NCBI GenBank assembly: GCA_030762935.1
Contig: CM060900.1
Coordinates: 400,553,132-400,617,131, forward strand
Origin: Hymenopus coronatus
Taxonomy: Eukaryota; Arthropoda; Insecta; Mantodea; Hymenopodidae
Length of the DNA: 64,000 bases
Direction of reading: 5' to 3'
Part shown: positions 45,601-55,355 of the stretch, in pieces
How the letters are laid out: each line of letters starts with the position of its first letter
Position numbering within the stretch: position 1 is the first letter of the stretch
Notes under the pieces: model-generated
The model's database searches: none
What the model was told of the DNA's origin: nothing
Seen by the model: only the letters and a program-made list of their open reading frames with translations
Translations under genes and position numbers: made by a program

Positions 45601-46347
45601 TTTGCAATAAAATCTCCCCACCCAAACTATCCTTTAGTTTAAAAAAGTTTTCAAAATTTTGTATTTTTCAAAAATGGCTCTAACGATTTTATTAAAATAC
45701 CAAACGTTTAAGGTTTGTTCATGACAAATGAAATGTATATCTAGAATTATCTGTAAAGAGCCTCTGCAATTCTTTTCATTCTGGATTACTTTTGCATATC
45801 TCATAAACCTGTAAGAAATAGACAAAATCTTGTTATACAAGAAATGTAGATCTTGTTTTAACACACAGTATATCACATGCAATTGTTTCTTTCTTTGTGG
45901 GGTTAACCATTCCGGAGATATTCCTTGTTATTTATTTAAAATTTCAGAATGTTATACTTTTCTCAAATGGTAAATCGTTATTTCTTTTTTCAGCCCAGTC
46001 ATGCAAAGACAATGCAATTTCAATTTCATCACATAAAGAAAATAAGAATTAAAAATATTTCTACTAATGTTTGTCTCGATTAATATGAGGTGCACAATAG
46101 AATAAGCCTTTCTAAGAATAGTTTGTTGCAGAATAGGTAGAGAAATTCATGTGTCTGTTACACATCAGATTTTAAATGTCTCTTCTTCTATTTGTTGTAA
46201 TTATTTCATCCAAAATTTCAATACGAGATTTCACCAGAAATACAAGTTTTGGGACCTCTGAATCCCAAAACAGCGTAACTCAAACACGAAAAGTCGGTTA
46301 AATACCAAATTCGGTATTTAAGTTCAGTATATTCCAAGGGTGTGACA
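45601..46347. repeat. Satellite unit 1 (about 0.75 kb)
   Basis: First recognisable unit of a degenerate tandem array. Landmarks shared with other units are AAAATGGCTCTAACGATTTT, ATTAAAATACC, GAAATGTATATCT, TCTAAACCTGTAAG-like text, GGGTTAACCATTCCGGAGAT and TTTCTCAAATGG. They continue with AATGTTTGTCTCGATTAATATG, ACGAGATTTCACC, TCGGTTAAATACC and GTATTTAAGTTCAGTAT. The unit is cut by a LINE fragment near its end. Confidence 0.75.
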
Positions 46348-46995
46348 CGCCTTTTCAAGGCGCTTGTAGTCCCCCTGATGCTCTATGCCTGCGAAGTGTG
46401 GGGTATGGCAGCAGACTCCTGGCTTCTCTGGTTACAGCGGGTACAGAATAGAGGACTTCGGTCAATATATTCTGTATGTCGACGTTTCCCTTTGAGGCTA
46501 CTACATGAAGCTTCGGCCCTCCCATATGTGGAAGATATTAGGCGCCGGGCTAAAAAATTCTACGCCAGATTGGGCGACCATGAGAACGCACTTGTCAGAT
46601 CTCTGGGGGAGTACTTACCCTCTGAACGCCGAAAGAGGCGGTTCCGGGTTCCCCGCATGGCTTGTGGGCACCCCCGGTAACAACGGCTTCAAACCAGCCA
46701 ACAGCGTAACAGCTGAACAAAGCACTCCCCCCTCCCAATGGGAGAGGTCTATCAAACTTTCACCACCATAATTAAATAAAAAATAAACACCAGCGGAGCA
46801 CAGGAAAGGAGCTGCTCCTGAAAAGCAACCGCTCGAGGAGCCTACCAGCGCTACCTCCTTAACACCAACACTTGAAAACTCCAAAATTAAAACCTCAACC
46901 TGCACCTCATTCCTGTGGTTAAACCCTTACCAGGGTAGGTACACAGCAACAACACCTAGGCTCACCACGAGCCTACCAGTCACGCACGCACGCAC
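46348..46995 (+). mobile_element. Jockey-like LINE 3' fragment with 10-bp target duplication
   Basis: The open frame to 46680 reads LFKALVVPLMLYACEVWGMA, LWLQRVQNRGLRSIY, YVEDIRRRAKKFYARLGDHE and RRKRRFRVPRM. This is the C-terminal RT thumb region and tail of Jockey-like ORF2 (typical LLYG.PVWG.A, LQ..QN..LR.I, P....E.I......F and final basic segment). An A/C-rich 3' region follows and ends in a (CACG)n run. GGGTGTGACA flanks it at 46338-46347 and 46996-47005. The uninterrupted satellite copy at 57.5 kb shows the empty site. It is a 5'-truncated retroinsertion. Confidence 0.85.
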
Positions 46996-47665
46996 GGGTG
47001 TGACATGAAGATTTTTAAGAAAATTCCCCCTCATTAATTATCCTTTACATTGAAAAAGTTTCGTTATTTTTTTTCTTCTCCAAAATGGTTTTAATGAGTT
47101 GGATTAAAATACCACATGTTTAAAATGTTCTTATGGCAAATTAAATGTATATCTTGGATTTTCTGAGAATAGCCTCGGGGTTCTCCTCATTCGAGATCTT
47201 TTTTGCATAACTGGTAAACCGTAAGTGATAGACAAAATTTTCTTTTTGGGGGGTGGTATCCATTTCTGAGACATTTTACAATTATTAAAATTTTACAATT
47301 ATTATAATTTTCTCAAGCAGAAAGTTGTGATTCACTTTCTTTCTCCTGGTCATACAAAGAGAACCGAATTTGAAGATCATCACATAGCAACCAGCTCTTA
47401 AAATGTGTTATTATCGCTTTAGCCTAACATACCCCCTTATTTCCCTTGTACCAGAAAGAAAATGAGTAATAAGACCACTTTTGTTAATGTTTATTTCGAT
47501 TAGCATGACGCAGATAAAAGAATAGCCTTTGTAAGAATAACGGTAGAAAAAGTCTGTGAATCCAACATAAAGAATGTAATTTGTCTTAACGCCCACAGAA
47601 TCTGCATGGGAACTACAGGTGATCACAATGATGATAAATGAAATGCAGTGATCATATTGAAAGGA
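46996..47665. repeat. Satellite unit 2
   Basis: Continues the array after the LINE, with TTTAAGAAAATTCCCCCTC, ATTATCCTTTACATTG, AAAATGGTTTTAATGAG, AAATGTATATCTTGGATTTT, AACTGGTAAACCGTAAG, TTTATTTCGATTAGCATGA and AAAGAATAGCCTTTGTAAGA. It lines up with unit 1 and with the copy at 57.4 kb. Confidence 0.75.
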
Positions 47666-47960
47666 AATAAAGTTTTAATAATTTATGTTTAGAATATTTC
47701 TGAATTATTCAAGCTTTCGAGAAATTACAACGTTTTGCGTCTTGAAAAGGCAGATAATAACAATTTATTTAACTTAGAGATATTCAGAACATACGAGTAA
47801 CATACGATGTGTTGTCTGTTTTCTCCAGTCTGTCCTAGCTTCTAGCAATGATGGTGATGGTGTTTAAGGGCGCTCAACCGCATGGTTACATATTAGCGCG
47901 CTTATCTTCTAGCAACCATTAAACTATAAACATCAACCTATTCCTACGAATAAATTGTAG
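47666..47960. other. Spacer with possible SINE tail piece
   Basis: At 47850-47905 GGTGATGGTGTTTAAGGGCG resembles the tail of the 246-bp SINE family in minus orientation, but it is short. Confidence 0.35.
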
Positions 47961-48870
47961 TAGTACAGGCTCCAAGCATTCTAGGAAGCACTTCATTTAT
48001 TTAAATGTTTTTGTTACCCCTTATTTTCTGAATATCGGCTCTAACGATTTTAATTAAAACATGTTGGAGATATCGGTAAGACAAAACATATATCTTGGAT
48101 TTCAGGCAGTCTATGAACATGTTTCCATTTCTACAAAAATCTGTGTAATTGGCTGATCATATTACTTAGATAAAAATGTTAAGGAAAATATAGAGCTCAT
48201 TAAAATACGCAATTAACGCCAAGTTATTTCCCTGATAGCATTAGCTGTTTCCGAACTGTTCACTGTTGTATGTTTAACCATTCCCGACCTAACGGTTATT
48301 TGATTCCGCATCACCAAGAAAATGCCCTGTTTCATTCATTCATTTTTTGTTACCTTCTCACCCATATGTGGAGAAAGTATTGTATTCAACCCAAACATTG
48401 GATACCTACTTAACAAGATTTATCTGGAAATATATTTATGAGTTGCCCTGAACATAATATCAGCACTTTTAGAAACGACCCTTGTTTGTTCGTGCGCGCG
48501 CGCGTGTGTGTAAAGACCATAACTCAAGTACGGAAATAAGACGAGTAAAAACTTTGCGTTTAAGCTCGGACACTGTATACAATGCCACAAGAAAATTTCG
48601 CTATTTTCTTATTTTTAAAAATAATTCCATGTCATATTATAAAACTATATTCATAATTACTAAATGTGTATATTGACTTTTCAGCCAAGAACCGGAGAAA
48701 ATGTTTGGCATAATAATTGTATTTAGCTTGTAAATCATGGCACAGAGAAAATCTTGCTAAGTTTATATCTCTTTAAAACACACAATGTATGTCAAATACT
48801 TTTCTGTGAAATTAACCATTTGTGAATTGTTCATTGTTATTGGTTTGAATTTTCCATGTCTTTGTTATAC
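47961..48870. repeat. Satellite units 3 and 4 (shortened)
   Basis: Landmarks: ATCGGCTCTAACGATTTT, ATATATCTTGGATTTC and AACCATTCCCGACC (unit 3, to about 48330). Then after a joint: ATGCCACAAGAAAATTTCG, AAACACACAATGTATGTCA and AATTAACCATTTGTGAATTG (unit 4, 48360-48870). More diverged than units 1 and 2. A short (CG)n/(TG)n run sits at 48494-48512. Confidence 0.6.
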
Positions 48871-48879
48871 TGTAAAGCA

Positions 48880-49265
48880 GCTTGAGCCTCCGTTATTGCA
48901 TAAAAGAAGCCGACGGATCAACTGACTATTTGAAAACAGGTGCTCTCGCCCAGCGAAAACACGAGAGGTGCTATCGAGATATAACAGGATTGATTTGGAA
49001 TTTTCTTTCACTCCACCTTCCGAACACGCTTGAACTGTCTCGGAAAATCAAGCGGTTAAATAAGCGTATGTTCACATGAGTTAGCCAGTTATAGAGAAGC
49101 ATTTCTGATGCGGCAGCAAGTGTGTTCTCCGAGGGAGGTTATGACGATAATTGCTGCTACCGCGAAAGATTAGATGGATCTTTTGTTCGATAACCCAGCA
49201 AATGAACCATCCAGAGAAGAGGCTGCTTCGGGCATACTTCCTTGCGCTGTTACATTGCAAAGAAA
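48880..49265. other. Unassigned segment of higher GC
   Basis: Locally less AT-rich than the satellite around it. The + strand frame 48882-49079 and a run near 49110-49260 (DLLFDNPANEPSREEA-like text) are open, but neither matches a family I know, and there is no splice-site context. It could be a decayed transposon piece. Confidence 0.3.
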
Positions 49266-49489
49266 AGTGAATTGACCAGAAAAATTTAAATAGATTAATT
49301 TATTGGAGTGATTGTGAGCAGTAATAACAAAATTATCATGATTAGTAGTTCTATTTATTATTTAGCAAGTTTTTTCTGTGTATAATCCTTTGAATTTTTT
49401 ACCTTAAATGAAGTTACCGTTGAAATTGAGCTAGATCATATTAGTAAAATGATAGTGAAAATTGGACAGAGTCACAATGCATTTTTTGA

Positions 49490-49765
49490 AGAGCTAAGTC
49501 ATCATTTATCACAGGATGTCGTTCAAAGAGTATGATATTTCAAAACTATCATAGAGGAACCCGTTTTTTGAATATTTGATTATCCCTTCAGTCTCCTCTA
49601 TCTCTCTTGTACCTATAACAAAATATATAATACAAATCTTTCTACAATTGTTTGTATCGATTAATGTGAAATAGAGAGAACAGCAAGCTTTTGTAAGAAT
49701 GATTTCTAGTGCAGATGTAAAAACAAGCGTGATGCAAATGTAACACCACACATTCGTTTCAGTTT
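49490..49765. repeat. Satellite fragment
   Basis: Has GTACCTATAACAAAATATAT, TTTGTATCGATTAATGTGAA and AGCAAGCTTTTGTAAGAATG, matching the later third of the satellite unit (compare 47460-47560). It borders the pogo element. Confidence 0.6.
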
Positions 49766-49800
49766 GGTCTGAACCTTGCGTTTTGACCTTTCTGATTTCT

Positions 49801-51152
49801 GGAGGGTTGTATTGGACACGGTGATGTGCTTGAAATAACGTCGTTTTTTTAAATCATAAAACAACTTTTTATTGCTAAACATAGATGGTTATACAAAATA
49901 ATATAAAAAGAAGTAACCTCCCATACGTTACTTATTATAAGTATAGAAAAATCATATTATAATAATTCAATCGATGACATTTGTGGTTTTTTTTAGAAAG
50001 ACACGGCTCTCCTTTATAATAAAGGCTGTTAATTTCAAGATCTGCACAATTTTAAAGTTTTTGCAAATATTACACTGTATCCAGTACTTTTGAAAAATTT
50101 TGTTGGAAATAGCACTAGTAGTCCATCCATCCTCATCCTACAATTCTTCCTCAAAGTTCCAAGATTTTTGAGCTCTTTCTTCAGCTTCAGGTCTACCAGT
50201 CTTTTTTGATTTTTACTGACTCTACTTTTGTCCTTTTCACAAACTCATCATGTGGATGTGATTTTGTTTTGCAAATGTGATCACATCTAGATCTTCGTGG
50301 TTTGAGTGACCATCAACAATCAAAAGAGCAGGATATTTTTCAGTTGGATTAACCCGTTCTGTAAAAACATTTAGCCACTTTAGAAATCCAGCTGCTGTCA
50401 TCCACCCATTTGGTTGAGCATCGGATACACTTCCTAATGGTGCATCCTTTTTTAACTCGTTGTCTAATCTTACCTGTGGAAGAACGAAGTAAGGAGGAAT
50501 AAACAGATTCCCTGAAGCATTTATTGATAGAAGTAGTGTGACTTTCCTACGCCTTTCTGCTAAGATAAGTTTACCTACTTGCTTTTTGCCTTTGACAGAC
50601 ATTACTTTAAGTTTGTTGGTGTGGCACCAGTTTTGTCGGCATTAAAAATCTTCGAAGGACAAAACTTAAAACTTTTCCATTGCGTCATTTAGCTTGAAAA
50701 AAAGATCGATCGACCTGTTCCTCACAGAAACCAGCTGCTCTCTGAAGGTTGGTGGATTCAGCAGTTCTTAATCGCAAGTCTGTATGCCTCTGCATAAAGT
50801 CATAGCAAAAGTTTTTCCCAGTTTTCATCGCTATTTTGTTGAATCTATGCTTGATTTTTAGTTCCTCTGCATACTGATAAACTAGAGCTAAAAACTCAAT
50901 TTTACTCAAAGGCAAGAGCTTGAAGTCTATAACCTAAGGTACTTTTAGGTTCACAATATCTTTTACTAACTTCCCTAATTGTCGTTTCATGATGTCGATC
51001 TTTTTCTACGGCATCCTTCGTGTGATTTTCATCCCAATTATGACATTTTTTCTCCCTCCCAATAAAATAAAATGATAATATTCAGAATTTAAACTTTTAA
51101 AGTTGTAAACATTGTCAGATACAACCCTCCTGTTGTTTGTCCGATACAACCG
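49801..51152 (-). mobile_element. Pogo/Tigger-type DNA transposon
   Basis: The left end has GGAGGGTTGTATTGGACA (49801-49818). The opposite side has two candidate inverted matches: ATACAACCCTCC (51119-51130) and TGTCCGATACAACC (51138-51151). The transposase remnant lies between on the minus strand. The outer limit is therefore uncertain by about 20 bases. TA flanks could not be confirmed. Confidence 0.6.
50237..51040 (-). pseudogene. Pogo/Tigger transposase (CENP-B-like, DDE_1) remnant
   Basis: Near 51035-50940 the minus strand reads HHETTIREVSKRYCEPKSTL, the pogo-type helix-turn-helix. Frame 50915-50685 follows with IEFLALVYQYAEELKIKHRF and FCYDFMQRH, the CENP-B-type DNA-binding part. Frame 50602-50237 has LLLSINASGNLFIPPYFVLP, WMTAAGFLKWLNVF and YPALLIVDGHSNHEDLDVIT, the DDE_1 catalytic core, where the Asp of VDGHSNH is present. 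The HTH and core are separated by a frameshift region. The C terminus after MMSL is missing. Confidence 0.85.
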
Positions 51153-51720
51153 GAACGCTGCAGTCCGAAGCTTTGTTTTATAACATATGCATTGTCAGGC
51201 CTAGGCATATTTATCGCTTACAGTTTAAAGAATGTGATCCAGTGAGTGTTGCTAGAGTTCAAAGAGGTCTTGTGTTCGACCTCTAGCGAGTGAAACGTAA
51301 ACAAAAAGAAGCTATTTCGCGCGCGTTTCATTATGCCGCTATGTCACGAAGTGAAGTGAAGTGATAAGGGAAAATTGAACTATATCACCTAATTTTGCTA
51401 GATGCATATTATGGACAGTCGGGGGTAGCCTGTGAATAGCGCTCGATGTAAATTACGCCGAGCACGTTTCGTATGCCCACCATTGCACGTAATAACCAAA
51501 TGCATTTTTGGAAGTACGATAACCTTTAAAAAGCACCCAATATAATCCGAATCAGCCAATTAAACGCACCCCTGGGGGTTTATGTTGCTAACATAAAAAG
51601 TTGCTTAGGCATATTCAAAATAAGATTGTATGTATCGTCAATAACTTCCGAGTAAAGAGTTAGGTCTGTCATTTTTAAAAACTCCTATTTTCATTGTATA
51701 CAGTTTTAAATTATACTTAA
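51153..51720. other. Intergenic DNA
   Basis: Includes a duplicated GAAGTGAAGTGA stretch near 51348-51363. No gene recognised. Confidence 0.45.
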
Positions 51721-52250
51721 CCGAGCGAGGAGGCGCAGGTGATAGCGCATTTGGCATTCGGGAGTTCGTGGGTTAGATTTCCGCGGCCGGTCTTCTTGGT
51801 CCAATGCTGTCGTTTTTTTCGAGGGTTCCGCGGGTTGCCAGACGAATACTGTGAAGGTTCATTATATCCCACAAATTTTGTGTCCCTCCATTTTACCTCA
51901 CTTCTTATTTAACTTTACCCTTCGTCTAGTTGGTCTGTTTCAGGGCTGTTAGTGTAGACGAATTGTCTCAGCGCTGCATGGCATGGAAAAAGATACTGTC
52001 TGGTAGCTTTAGTACCCCCCCGCAGTGGGATGTGTAAGCACGCTAGTACCTGGTTGTACTAGCCGCCGGAGAGTTTAACATGGAAACGGTAGGGTCCGTG
52101 TTCTCTGCTCTGCTGCGACTCCTTAGGCCGGTCACCCTCTGTCTCCTCTCGTCTCATCCTTCCTCCCGGAGTGCTCCACAAGGGCGTAGGTACAAAGGGT
52201 CTTGTAGATTGAGGTGAAATGCCGAATCCCCTCCGTGACTTAATTTATCC
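51721..52250 (+). mobile_element. tRNA-headed retroposon (different SINE family)
   Basis: The head CCGAGCGAGGAGGCGCAGGT, then GATAGCGCATTTGGCATTCG and GTGGGTTAGATTTCCGCG is a tRNA-like A box / anticodon arm / B box arrangement. The body (GGGTTCCGCGGGTTGCC, GGGCTGTTAGTGTAGACG, GTACCTGGTTGTACTAGCCG) is GC-rich and shares the general layout and final AGATTGAGGTGAAATG-like end with the 540-bp family but not its detailed sequence. Only one copy was seen. Confidence 0.55.
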
Positions 52251-52439
52251 TATACCGTTTATTATATATATTTTAATCGTTTTTTTTTTTTTTCGTAAGT
52301 AGGAGATTGTATTCAACCAATCACTGATATTACCATTCTCCTCGTACTTTTTATTTTTGTTCATTTTTAGCATCCTTTCGATTAATTAAATGTAGCCGTT
52401 TCCCTTCATTTCCTTTCCTATTCAAGTCTGCCCTCATTA

Positions 52440-52985
52440 GACATAGAGCAGAGCGAGATGGCTCCGTGGTATCGCATGAGGCTCGCATTTGGGAGGTCCC
52501 GAGTTCGATTCCCTCGAATGCTCATTCTGACCATAGCTTTTTCGTGGGTTTCCTTGTTCGCAAGCTAATGATGTGATTGTTTTACATCTAACACATAGTT
52601 TCCCTTTCATTCCGTTCTTTTCTCATGATTCAGATGTACTTTTAGGTATCAAGGTGTAGAACGATGCCGGACAAATTGCGCGGATGCTTGCTTAAAGGAC
52701 AGAGTATTCCCGGTAGGCATTAGATGCCTCCTTGATTGAACGAGTCGTTTGTTCATCGCCCTCTGTGGCCAGCCGCAATAATAGGAAGAGTCTTCGAGAC
52801 AGGGACTCTCTGCGACTTCTGCGCGTCTCTTTGGACTGTCTGTCTACGGCCTATAGCATACTGTGGTTCCTTCAATTCATTCCGTTCTCCTGCATGGTGA
52901 TAGCCGTAATGGATCCCCTATATATCATCCTGCGCGAGGTTTCCCCCTCCGTTATATAGTACAATTACAATGGTTTGGTTTCGGT
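52440..52985 (+). mobile_element. Long tRNA-headed SINE (about 540-bp family), good copy
   Basis: The head is AGAGCAGAGCGAGATGGCTC, TGGTATCGCATGAGGCTCGC (A box) and GAGTTCGATTCCCTCGAA (B box). Body landmarks are TTCGTGGGTTTCCTTG, TTTCCCTTTCATTCCG, GCGCGGATGCTTGCTTAAAG, GAGTATTCCCGGTAGGCA, ACTGTGGTTCCTTCAATTC and GCGCGAGGTTTCCCCCTCCG. It is the copy with the clearest promoter boxes. Confidence 0.85.
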
Positions 52986-53375
52986 CTTCATACATTCGAT
53001 GTCACCCTTGATTTTAGGGCTCCGTTTCCCAAGCATACTGTTGATTTTGTTGTACTACCGTTCTATTGCATTTCTGGTACTATGGCGCCTCCTAAGGAGC
53101 TTCAAAAGTGTACTGTTTTCCAACCATCTGTCCACAAAATAATAAAAAAGAACTCGCTAAGCTTTACTGCTCTGTTTTGGGACTGTTTTTCAAACCATCC
53201 GTCAAATGCATCTTTAGAACGAAGGAAATCCACCTCGATATATCCCTGTATTTGCGAATTAATCCTACATGTTCTTTTCTTCAAATACACTTCTTCATGT
53301 GGAGGTGACATTTATACACTTCAGTTGAGAAAAATAGACCTTTAGGTGCATATATTGCTGCTAACTCAAAACCAA
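52986..53375. other. Intergenic DNA between SINEs
   Basis: Contains an open + frame (from 52863 to 53345) that starts inside the SINE and has no family resemblance. Otherwise nothing recognised. Confidence 0.4.
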
Positions 53376-53650
53376 TAGCCAGCTTTCTTGGACTTCATTC
53401 TGGAATAGCTTCAAGGGCATAATCGGAAAACGCGGTGAGAGATTGGAGCTCACCGACCTTCGGGAGACGTTAGAGGCCCTGCAAGCCAAGCTCCTGAAGA
53501 GCATAGCTGAGGAAACCTTCTCCAAACTCATCGCAAAATCAACACTTTGCAAGATTAAAGAAACGGACAAAACGCCGAGTTGATCACTTATACACATGGG
53601 AGACCACATCGACCATAAACTTTCTAAGCTCTCCAGGGAGCTGAAGATTT
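53376..53650 (+). other. Unassigned coding-like remnant
   Basis: The + strand reads KRGERLELTDLRETLEALQA, then KLLKSIAEETFSKLIAKSTL up to a stop near 53582, with amphipathic-helix character and higher GC than the flanks. I do not recognise the family. It may be a piece of a retroelement ORF or a processed fragment. It is followed directly by a SINE. Confidence 0.35.
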
Positions 53651-54185
53651 GGCTGAGCGAGATCACTCCGCACCTACGTGTCAGGGTTACATTTGAGAGG
53701 ATTAGGTACGATTTACGTGGAGCACCCAATCTGGCCTTGGTTTTTTCGTAGCTTTCCTCCTCCAGTAGGCTAACGCTGCGGTGGTTTCTCATCTATCATG
53801 ATTTCCTTTCCCTCATTTCCTTTTAATTCCGTTTCGCTCTCATGTTTAAGTTGTTCTTATAGGTTTCGTGGCGTATGGCGATACCGGACTGATGGCGCGG
53901 ATGCTTACTTAAAGGAAAGAGTATTCCTCGTGAACATCAGAGGGCTGCTTGGATTTTACGGGTCGTTCATAGCCCTCTCTGGGTAGTTCACATAATGGGA
54001 ATTGTTAGTTATTTCCGCGCGGCTCTGTGTCCTGTCTGCGGCCTGCATTCTCCTGTGGTTCCTTTACTCCATCTCTTCTTCTTGGAGGTGGTAGCTCATT
54101 AAATCTCTCATAGTTCGCAGTGCAAGAGGTTTTCGCCTCCGTTCTATAACTTCTACACAGCATTTCCAATCAGCGGAAGAGTGGT
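53650..54185 (+). mobile_element. Long tRNA-headed SINE (about 540-bp family), decayed head
   Basis: The head TGGCTGAGCGAGATCACTCC is present but the tRNA-like B box has decayed. The body is clear: GGTTTTTTCGTAGCTTTCC, TTTCGTGGCGTATGGCGATA, GCGCGGATGCTTACTTAAAG, GAGTATTCCTCGTGAACATC, TCCTGTGGTTCCTTTACTCC and ATAGTTCGCAGTGCAAGAGG. It lies in tandem orientation 1.2 kb after the previous copy. Confidence 0.8.
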
Positions 54186-54555
54186 AGTTCTCTCAAGCCA
54201 CAATACCTCCCAAAGGGCAAGTACTGTTTTTGGAGACCACAGAGGCACAACCAAATAAAAGTGTCCTCCCCCCAGCTATTTGTTTCCTCAGCCTGAAGTC
54301 GCAACGGTGGTAAGCTGTATCTTGGTTAAGCTTATCTCCCAGCCCTCCATGTTCTCCCGATAGGGACCTCTGTGGCTCAGGTTTACCCCACTCCTAAAAC
54401 CGTGGGTGCAAACAGTACCGCGCCCTTAATTCCTATTCATTCACCATCATTTTCTGTTTACTTTGCTTTTTCCCTAACTTTTGATAGTGCTTCAAATGTT
54501 TATTCGTTATTCTAGAAATAAATAAATAATGAAAAAAAAGTGCAAAGGAGTCTTC
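54186..54555. other. Intergenic DNA
   Basis: No gene recognised upstream of the hammerhead-like motif and the GMC gene. Confidence 0.4.
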
Positions 54556-54640
54556 CTTAAGAAGGCTCCGATGCCACTGATGGCTACCACATTTGTGAAC
54601 GAAACGCCTGGACGAGAAAACTCCAGCAAACACGGCTTAT
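54556..54640 (+). repeat. Probable PLE terminal-repeat relic with hammerhead-like core
   Basis: CTGATGG (54577-54583) is followed after a short CACATTTGTG stem-like stretch by GAAACGCCTGG (54601 onwards). This is the order CTGANGA - stem II - GAAAC of hammerhead ribozymes described in Penelope-like terminal repeats. One core base deviates (final A to G). There is no adjoining PLE coding piece. Confidence 0.4.
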
Positions 54641-55027
54641 CAGCTCAGAACATACTTATAGTTATAATAATTTAAATTTGTAAAAAATAATCCTTTATGC
54701 GAGTAAATAAAACGATACGTTATTTATGCTTAAGCAAATGCAATATTTTGTTAATTTTACTCCATATATCTCTAAAATTTGTCATCTGAATCAAATTTCT
54801 GGTAATAACTATACAGAAACACCAAACAATTTCCTTGATTGTGCTCTTACAATCCAGCAGCCAAATGACTGTCTTGAAAATGTAATTTTTTCCGGTTTCT
54901 TAGCGTGAAATTAGACATCCCTTCCAGTAAGTGTTTCTATTGCTCTATAACTGCACTACATGATTTTGATTCGAATCTCTCTTCTCTCAGCAATCAGTAA
55001 CGCAGTTAATTTTCTCGTTCAACAGGA
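54641..55027. other. 5' flank of the GMC oxidoreductase coding exon
   Basis: AT-rich DNA. CGTTCAACAG ends at 55025 just before the start codon and could be a splice acceptor for a 5' untranslated exon further upstream. A TAA in frame at 55007 shows that the open frame does not extend upstream. No TATA box or initiator could be assigned with confidence. Confidence 0.45.
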
Positions 55028-55218
55028 ATGTTAATACCATTGTGTAAAGGACCAGGCACGGAACAAGGATGCAGAGTAAGTACGGCCACCGTGTTCCTGG
55101 CAACGATTTTGAATCTGCTGGATCGAAACCCATACCGGAGTTCTCAGCAACTTTACGAGGACCAGTATGACTTCGTTATAATTGGAGGTGGTTCCGCAGG
55201 TTGCGTGGTGGCTAACAG
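55028..55218 (+). CDS. GMC oxidoreductase (glucose-dehydrogenase-like flavoenzyme), exon 1
   Basis: The coding sequence joins 55028-55218 to 60186-61797 and predicts 600 residues, the usual length for arthropod GMC enzymes. The start is the first ATG after an in-frame TAA (55007). The exon encodes 63 codons plus two bases. Residues 17-31 (RVSTATVFLATILNL) form a hydrophobic stretch that may act as a signal or anchor. Residues 47-64, YDFVIIGGGSAGCVVANR, are the N-terminal FAD ADP-binding beta-alpha-beta motif with GGGSAG. The donor is AACAG|GTGAGC. The final AG is completed by G of exon 2 to give Arg, so the intron is phase 2. Family members oxidise alcohols, sugars or ecdysone with FAD. The substrate here cannot be inferred. 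Confidence 0.9.
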
Positions 55219-55355
55219 GTGAGCACATTCTCATAACATCAATCACGTTTGTGAGTGTTCAAAGTGCTGATCGTCATCATCTACGCGCTGCTGCAGATTT
55301 CATATCCAAGTATATTTTACTTCTCACTTCTCCATTTTTAACAGGTTCTTGTCAT
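55219..55355 (+). repeat. Intron 5' segment, duplicated at 56115-56245
   Basis: The first ~135 bases of the GMC intron recur at 56115 with about 80 percent identity by eye. Shared landmarks are GTGAGCACATT, AACATCAATCA, GTTCAAAGTGCTGAT and TATATTTTACTTCTCA. The similarity starts exactly at the GT of the donor and does not extend into the exon. Confidence 0.8.
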
